Shown here one piece after another: positions 58,178 through 64,000 of a stretch of DNA of 64,000 nt. This DNA is from Lentilactobacillus raoultii. GTDB taxonomy: Bacteria > Bacillota > Bacilli > Lactobacillales > Lactobacillaceae. Location: positions 1 through 64,000 of the forward strand of contig NZ_LS422992.1 in NCBI RefSeq assembly GCF_900411375.1, given 5' to 3'. Numbering within the stretch: position 1 is the stretch's first letter; each line of letters begins with the position of its first letter. The notes under the pieces are model-generated. The model saw only the letters and a list, made by a program, of their open reading frames with translations, had not been told where the DNA came from and did no database searches. The translations under genes and the position numbers were made by a program.

Positions 58178-61100
58178 TTGGCAGGACACTTAGTTAAATA
58201 TGGAAAACACCGTACCCGACGAAGTTATGCACGGATTAAAGAAGTGCTTGATCTCCCAAACCTTATTGAAATCCAGACTAATTCTTACAACTGGTTTTTA
58301 AAAGAAGGCCTTCGCGAAACGTTTGACGGTATTATGCCGATTGATGATTTTCAGGGAAAGCTTTCGTTAGAGTTTGTGGACTATCAGTTATTGGAACCGA
58401 AGTATACGGTTGATGAAGCGCGTGAACATGAAGCAAATTATTCAGCACCACTTCATATTACGTTGAAGTTAACCAATCATGAAACTGGCGAAATTAAAAC
58501 CCAGGATGTTTTCTTTGGTGATTTTCCGTTAATGACTGATCAAGGGACGTTTATCATTAACGGTGCTGAACGAGTAATTGTCTCACAATTAGTTCGTTCG
58601 CCCGGCGTTTACTATCATGAAGATACAGATAAAAACGGCCGGATTTCCTATGGAACAACTGTAATCCCTAATCGAGGAGCCTGGCTTGAATTTGAAACCG
58701 ACTCAAAGGACATCGCGTACGTTCGAATTGATCGAACGAGAAAAATTCCACTGACTGAATTGGTCAGAGCACTTGGTTTCGGTAGTGACGATGAGATTAC
58801 TGAAATCTTAGGTCATAGCGACAGTCTTGAATTAACACTTGAAAAGGATGTTCATAAAGACACCGATGATTCACGAGTTGAAGAATCGTTGAAGGATATT
58901 TATGAAAGATTGCGGCCAGGTGAACCTAAAACTGCTGATTCATCAAGGAGCTTGCTAACGGCTCGTTTCTTTGATCCGAAGCGGTATGATATGGCACCGG
59001 TTGGTCGTTACAAGACCAACAAAAAATTGAGCTTAAAGAACCGTCTTTTGGGATTAACATTAGCTGAAACGCTTGCTGATCCTGAAACGGGTGAAGTGAT
59101 CGTTCAGAAGGATACAGTCGTTACTAAGGATGTTATGAAGAAATTGGCACCTTACCTCGACCAAAAGGACTTTAAGGCTTACACGTTCAATCCTTCTGAT
59201 GAAGCGGTTGTCACTGAACCGATGACTGTTCAAATTATTAAAGTTTATTCAGCCAACGACCCAGAAAAAGTCGTGCCGTTGATTGGCAATGACAATATTC
59301 CACTTGAATTCAAGCACATTACGCCTGCTGATATCATTGCATCGATGAATTACTTCTTTAACTTACAAGAAGGCATTGGTTCAACCGATGATATTGACCA
59401 TTTGGGTAATCGGCGAATTCGCTCAGTTGGTGAGTTACTGCAAAACCAATTCCGAATCGGCTTATCAAGAATGGAACGGGTTGTTCGTGAAAGAATGTCA
59501 ATCCAAGACACTTCCACGGTAACACCACAACAATTAATCAATATTCGACCAGTGGTTGCTTCGATTAAGGAATTCTTTGGGTCATCACAACTGTCACAAT
59601 TTATGGATCAGACCAACCCACTTGGTGAACTGACTCATAAGCGTCGGTTGTCCGCTCTTGGACCTGGTGGATTAACACGTGATCGTGCCGGATATGAAGT
59701 TCGGGATGTTCACTATACCCACTATGGCCGGATGTGTCCGATCGAAACGCCTGAAGGTCCTAACATCGGGTTGATTAACAGTCTGTCAAGTTATGCCCGG
59801 GTTAATAAGTATGGCTTCATTGAAACACCTTATCGCCGGGTTGATTGGACTACTCACAAAGTAACGGATCGAATTGATTACCTGACAGCTGACGAAGAAG
59901 ATAATTTCGTTATTGCTCAGGCCAACTCACCATTAAATGATGATGGTTCGTTTGTTAATGATGTGGTAATGGCTCGTCATAAATCCAATAACATTGAAAT
60001 TAGTATTGATAAAGTTGATTATATGGATGTTTCACCTAAACAAGTTGTTGCGGTTGCCACAGCATGTATTCCATTCTTGGAAAATGATGACTCCAACCGA
60101 GCCTTGATGGGTGCTAACATGCAGCGTCAGGCGGTTCCATTGATTAATCCGCATGCGCCACTTGTGGGAACTGGAATTGAATATAAAGCTGCTCACGATT
60201 CTGGCGTCGCACTAATCTGCAAATTTGCTGGAACGGTTGAATACGTTGATGCACGTGAAATTCGAATCCGTCGGGACGATGGCACACTTGATAAGTATAA
60301 GTTGATGAAATTCCGCCGTTCAAATGGTGGCAAGAACTACAATCAACGTCCAATTGTCCGTGTCGGTGATCATGTTGATCCCGATGAAGTCTTGGCTGAC
60401 GGTCCATCCATGGAGGGTGGCGAATTAGCATTAGGCCAAAATCCAATTGTTGCTTTCATGACTTGGCAAGGATATAACTTTGAAGATGCCATTGCCATTA
60501 GTGAACGATTGGTTAAAGACGATGTCTACACGTCGATTCATATCGAAGAATATGAATCAGAAACTCGTGATACTAAATTAGGCCCTGAAGAAATGACTCG
60601 GGAAATTCCAAATGTCGGTGAAGATGCTTTAAAGAATCTTGACGACAGCGGGACAATCCGAATTGGGGCTGAAGTTCACGATGGCGACATTTTAGTTGGT
60701 AAAGTAACGCCTAAGGGAGTCACTGAGTTGTCCGCCGAAGAACGATTACTGCATGCGATCTTTGGTGAAAAGTCACGTGAAGTTCGTGATACTTCATTGC
60801 GAGTACCACACGGTGGCGGCGGCATTATTCAAGACGTCAAGGTCTTTACCCGAGAAAATGGCGACGAATTATCACCTGGTGTCAACAAGATGGTTCGAGT
60901 TTACATTGCACAGAAGCGTAAGATTCAGGTTGGTGACAAAATGTCCGGCCGTCATGGTAACAAAGGAACGGTTTCCGTTGTGATTCCTGAAGAGGATATG
61001 CCATTTCTGCCAGACGGAACACCAGTTGACATTATGCTAAGTCCAATGGGTGTGCCATCACGGATGAACATTGGTCAGGTTTTGGAACTGCATTTGGGCA

Positions 61101-61792
61101 TGGCTGCCAGAAAACTTGGCATCCACGTTGCGTCACCTGTTTTTGATGGTGCAACTGATAAAGACATTTGGAATGCTGTTAAGGAAGCCGGCATGCCTAA
61201 GGATGGTAAATACATTCTTTACGATGGCCGGACAGGTGAACCATTTGACAAACCGATCGCAGTTGGCGTGATGCATTATCTGAAATTGGCCCACATGGTT
61301 GATGATAAGATTCATGCACGTTCAATTGGACCGTACTCACTAGTTACGCAACAACCACTTGGTGGTAAAGCACAATTTGGTGGTCAGCGTTTTGGTGAAA
61401 TGGAAGTTTGGGCACTGGAAGCTTATGGTGCTGCTTACACCCTGCAAGAAATCTTGACTTACAAGTCAGATGATGTTGTCGGACGGGTTAAGACCTACGA
61501 AGCAATTGTAAAGGGTGAGCCAATTCCAAAACCGGGAGTTCCGGAATCATTCCGAGTACTGGTTAAGGAATTGCAATCACTGGGTCTTGATATGAAAGTT
61601 CTTGACAGTAGCCATAAGGAAATCGAACTTCGGGATCTTGATGACGACGATGATGTCGTCAACGTTGATGCCTTGAGCAAGATGAGTGAAAAGAAGAATC
61701 AGCAAAAGGCAGATGCAGAAGAAAGTTCTGATAAAAAAGAAGCAGCTGATCAGCCAACCAAGTCAACCAATGTAAAGAATAGTAATGACTAA
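58178..61792 (+). CDS. rpoB: DNA-directed RNA polymerase beta subunit
   Basis: A 1204-aa catalytic subunit of RNA polymerase. The protrusion and lobe open with [12 protein letters not shown]; the rifampicin region includes [32 protein letters not shown] near residues 467-498; the [12 protein letters not shown] motif near 920 is part of the active centre. The C-terminus has an acidic Asp/Glu tail after the clamp-anchoring part. GGAGAGG at 58162-58168 fits TTG 58178 ([16 protein letters not shown]), while the GTG at 58169 touches it. Confidence 0.98.
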   Translation: MAGHLVKYGKHRTRRSYARIKEVLDLPNLIEIQTNSYNWFLKEGLRETFDGIMPIDDFQGKLSLEFVDYQLLEPKYTVDEAREHEANYSAPLHITLKLTNHETGEIKTQDVFFGDFPLMTDQGTFIINGAERVIVSQLVRSPGVYYHEDTDKNGRISYGTTVIPNRGAWLEFETDSKDIAYVRIDRTRKIPLTELVRALGFGSDDEITEILGHSDSLELTLEKDVHKDTDDSRVEESLKDIYERLRPGEPKTADSSRSLLTARFFDPKRYDMAPVGRYKTNKKLSLKNRLLGLTLAETLADPETGEVIVQKDTVVTKDVMKKLAPYLDQKDFKAYTFNPSDEAVVTEPMTVQIIKVYSANDPEKVVPLIGNDNIPLEFKHITPADIIASMNYFFNLQEGIGSTDDIDHLGNRRIRSVGELLQNQFRIGLSRMERVVRERMSIQDTSTVTPQQLINIRPVVASIKEFFGSSQLSQFMDQTNPLGELTHKRRLSALGPGGLTRDRAGYEVRDVHYTHYGRMCPIETPEGPNIGLINSLSSYARVNKYGFIETPYRRVDWTTHKVTDRIDYLTADEEDNFVIAQANSPLNDDGSFVNDVVMARHKSNNIEISIDKVDYMDVSPKQVVAVATACIPFLENDDSNRALMGANMQRQAVPLINPHAPLVGTGIEYKAAHDSGVALICKFAGTVEYVDAREIRIRRDDGTLDKYKLMKFRRSNGGKNYNQRPIVRVGDHVDPDEVLADGPSMEGGELALGQNPIVAFMTWQGYNFEDAIAISERLVKDDVYTSIHIEEYESETRDTKLGPEEMTREIPNVGEDALKNLDDSGTIRIGAEVHDGDILVGKVTPKGVTELSAEERLLHAIFGEKSREVRDTSLRVPHGGGGIIQDVKVFTRENGDELSPGVNKMVRVYIAQKRKIQVGDKMSGRHGNKGTVSVVIPEEDMPFLPDGTPVDIMLSPMGVPSRMNIGQVLELHLGMAARKLGIHVASPVFDGATDKDIWNAVKEAGMPKDGKYILYDGRTGEPFDKPIAVGVMHYLKLAHMVDDKIHARSIGPYSLVTQQPLGGKAQFGGQRFGEMEVWALEAYGAAYTLQEILTYKSDDVVGRVKTYEAIVKGEPIPKPGVPESFRVLVKELQSLGLDMKVLDSSHKEIELRDLDDDDDVVNVDALSKMSEKKNQQKADAEESSDKKEAADQPTKSTNVKNSND

Positions 61793-61810
61793 TCATGGGA
61801 GGTCAAACTA

Positions 61811-64000
61811 GTGGTCGATGTTAATAAATTCGAAAGTATGCAAATTGGGCTAGCCTCTCCCGACAAAATTCGTAGCTGGTCATATGGCGAAGTTAAAAAG
61901 CCAGAGACGATCAACTATCGAACATTAAAGCCAGAAAAAGATGGCTTGTTCGATGAACGAATTTTTGGTCCAACCAAAGACTGGGAATGTGCTTGTGGGA
62001 AATACAAGCGTATTCGTTATAAGGGAATTGTTTGTGATCGATGTGGTGTTGAAGTTACCCGTTCGAAGGTTCGTCGTGAGCGAATGGGTCACATTGAACT
62101 CGCAGCTCCGGTAACCCATATTTGGTACTTTAAAGGTATCCCAAGCCGAATGGGACTTGTTCTTGATATGAGCCCTCGGGCACTGGAAGAAATTATCTAC
62201 TTTGCTTCATACGTGGTTACTGATTCTGGTAACACGCCGTTGGAAAAGAAGCAGTTACTTTCAGAACGCGAATATCGTGAGAAGAAGACTGAGTATGGCC
62301 CACGATTTGAAGCTCAGATTGGTGCTGAAGCAATTAAAACGTTGTTAAACGACGTTGATGTTAATAAAGAAGTCACTGAGTTAAAAGATGAGTTGAAGAA
62401 CGCAACTGGCCAAAAGCGAACTCGTGCGGTTCGACGGTTGGATATCTTGGAAGCATTTGTTCAGTCGGGCAATAAGCTTTCTTGGATGGTTCTTGATACG
62501 ATTCCAGTGATTCCACCTGATCTACGACCAATGGTTCAATTAGAGGGTGGGCGGTTTGCCACCTCTGATTTGAATGATTTGTATCGACGGGTGATTAACC
62601 GTAATAACCGATTAAAACGATTACTCGATTTAAATGCACCGGGAATTATCGTTCAAAACGAAAAACGAATGCTTCAAGAAGCCGTTGATGCATTAATTGA
62701 CAATGGCCGACGTGGCCGACCAGTTGCCGGCCCAGGTAACCGACCACTCAAATCCTTGTCGCATATGCTTAAAGGAAAGCAGGGCCGTTTCCGTCAAAAC
62801 TTACTTGGTAAGCGAGTTGACTATTCTGGCCGTTCTGTTATTGATGTGGGTCCAAGCTTAAAGATGAACCAAATGGGATTGCCTGTTCCGATGGCAATGG
62901 AATTGTTTAAACCATTTATCATGAAGGAATTGGTTGGTCGCAAACTGGCTTCCAATATTAAGAATGCCAAGCGAAAAATTGAACGCCAAGATGACGATGT
63001 CTTTAGCGTTCTTGAAGATGTTATCAAGGAGCATCCGGTTTTGCTAAACCGAGCCCCAACACTTCACCGTTTGGGAATTCAAGCTTTTGAACCGGTTTTG
63101 GTAAGTGGTAAATCAATGCGGCTTCACCCGTTAGTATGTGAAGCTTACAATGCCGATTTTGATGGTGACCAAATGGCAATTCACGTGCCGTTGTCTGATG
63201 AAGCTCAGGCTGAATCACGGCTGCTCATGTTAGCTGCCGGTCATATTTTGGCACCTAAAGATGGTAAGCCAGTGGTAACACCGTCTCAAGATATGGTTAT
63301 TGGAAATTATTACCTGACGATGGAAGAAAAAGGTCGTGAAGGTGAAGGAATGATCTTCAATTCACCTGATGAAGTTGGCCTGGCTTTTCGAAACGGGATC
63401 GTTCATTGGCACACCCGAATTGGGATTAAAGCATCTTCATATCCTGACAAATCATTTACCAAAGAACAATTAGGCAAGATTTTGATTACTTCTGTTGGTA
63501 AAGTGATTTTTAACCGAATTCTGCCAAAAGATTTTCCATATATTAATGAACCAACTGAAACTAATATTAATGGATTCTTAGATGATAAGTACTTCCTTGA
63601 ACCTGGCGAAGATATTCATGAACATCTTCAAAATGCTGAGTTGGTACCGCCATTTAAGAAGGGCTTCCTTAGTGATATCATTGCTCAAGTCTATAAGATC
63701 TATAAGGTGACGGAGACGTCTCTCTTCTTGGACCGAATGAAGGATTTGGGATATGATGAGTCAACGAAATCCGGTTTAACCGTGGGAATTTCTGATATTA
63801 CTGAACTTCCTGATAAGCAGAAAATCATTGACGAAGCGCATAAGAAAGTTGAAATGGTCACCAAGCAATTCCGTCGTGGATTAATTACTGATCATGAACG
63901 ATATGAACGGGTTATTGGTATTTGGAACGACGCCAAGGACGACATTCAGAAGCGATTGATGGAAGCTCAGGATCCACAAAATCCAATCTACATGATGAGT
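61811..64000 (+). CDS. rpoC: DNA-directed RNA polymerase beta' subunit (partial, 5' part)
   Basis: The first 730 codons of RpoC, continuing beyond the window. A zinc-binding cluster [22 protein letters not shown] is near residues 60-81; the catalytic motif [11 protein letters not shown], with the three Asp that hold the active-site Mg, is near 446-456; [22 protein letters not shown] is near 330-351. The start is GTG 61811 (MVDVNKFES), with GGGAGGT at 61797-61803. It is 18 nt after rpoB in the usual operon. Confidence 0.97.
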   Translation, partial: MVDVNKFESMQIGLASPDKIRSWSYGEVKKPETINYRTLKPEKDGLFDERIFGPTKDWECACGKYKRIRYKGIVCDRCGVEVTRSKVRRERMGHIELAAPVTHIWYFKGIPSRMGLVLDMSPRALEEIIYFASYVVTDSGNTPLEKKQLLSEREYREKKTEYGPRFEAQIGAEAIKTLLNDVDVNKEVTELKDELKNATGQKRTRAVRRLDILEAFVQSGNKLSWMVLDTIPVIPPDLRPMVQLEGGRFATSDLNDLYRRVINRNNRLKRLLDLNAPGIIVQNEKRMLQEAVDALIDNGRRGRPVAGPGNRPLKSLSHMLKGKQGRFRQNLLGKRVDYSGRSVIDVGPSLKMNQMGLPVPMAMELFKPFIMKELVGRKLASNIKNAKRKIERQDDDVFSVLEDVIKEHPVLLNRAPTLHRLGIQAFEPVLVSGKSMRLHPLVCEAYNADFDGDQMAIHVPLSDEAQAESRLLMLAAGHILAPKDGKPVVTPSQDMVIGNYYLTMEEKGREGEGMIFNSPDEVGLAFRNGIVHWHTRIGIKASSYPDKSFTKEQLGKILITSVGKVIFNRILPKDFPYINEPTETNINGFLDDKYFLEPGEDIHEHLQNAELVPPFKKGFLSDIIAQVYKIYKVTETSLFLDRMKDLGYDESTKSGLTVGISDITELPDKQKIIDEAHKKVEMVTKQFRRGLITDHERYERVIGIWNDAKDDIQKRLMEAQDPQNPIYMMS

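Noticed and set aside
1-64000. CRISPR arrays, insertion sequences, prophage, integrase or replication origin
   Set aside because: No regularly spaced repeats, transposase-like proteins, phage genes or DnaA-box clusters were found on reading both strands.

Overview
The window looks like chromosome of a low-to-medium GC lactic acid bacterium of the family Lactobacillaceae; the genus cannot be fixed from sequence alone. Supporting points are the order ctsR-clpC-rpoB-rpoC, DUF5776 repeats on a surface protein, T-box and L-box control of amino-acid genes, a D-2-hydroxyacid dehydrogenase, a water-forming type NADH oxidase, and frequent TTG/GTG starts placed by strong Shine-Dalgarno sequences. No insertion sequence, prophage, CRISPR array or rRNA operon is visible.

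Layout. 0-9 kb: end of an unknown gene coupled to a cyclophilin, hisC, exoA, an MFS/DUF4811 efflux pair divergent from a MerR regulator, cfa, a D-2-hydroxyacid dehydrogenase and a small secreted protein. 9-15.4 kb: AhpC-type peroxiredoxin, an AbrB-like/Doc toxin-antitoxin module framed by two related hairpins, a TauE exporter, a MarR/MFS divergent pair, a HAD phosphatase and an NAD(P)-binding protein. 15.6-20.7 kb: a secreted serine-linker/DUF5776 protein, then an M20 amidohydrolase with a split ThrE-type exporter. 21-28 kb: Met T-box-metA-metY (predicted O-acetylhomoserine sulfhydrylation route) and argCJBD (glutamate to ornithine) behind ArgR-like operators. 28-36.8 kb: two secreted proteins, NADH oxidase with a cre site, RluA-type synthase, a 57-aa gene, DUF1003 and GNAT genes. 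36.8-44.4 kb: XRE/DUF3278 pair with tandem operators, a UvrA paralogue, a 47-aa His-tailed peptide, a 6S-RNA-like gene, a CDF metal transporter with a DtxR/MntR-type regulator, and a second split ThrE pair. 44.5-53.3 kb: PadR-DUF1700-DUF4097 operon, PAP2 phosphatase, GNAT, lysine-riboswitch permease, LacD-type aldolase, deoxynucleoside kinase, and T-box-serS. 53.3-64 kb: an unexplained 600-bp stretch, eight tRNAs, ctsR-clpC, rpoB and the first 730 codons of rpoC, which runs off the window.

How it fits together: much of the window is amino-acid supply and export (Met, Arg/ornithine, Lys uptake, two ThrE-like exporters, seryl-tRNA synthetase), with RNA-level control by two T-boxes and one lysine riboswitch. 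Several small regulators sit next to clear palindromic operators (MerR, Doc antitoxin, MarR, XRE, PadR, CtsR). The least explained elements are the structured RNA at 41.07-41.26 kb, the XRE/DUF3278 tandem operators, the hairpin-framed toxin module, a 29-bp motif shared by two distant genes, and the secreted protein pair at 28.7-31.7 kb. All functional assignments come from motif reading; no database search was possible.
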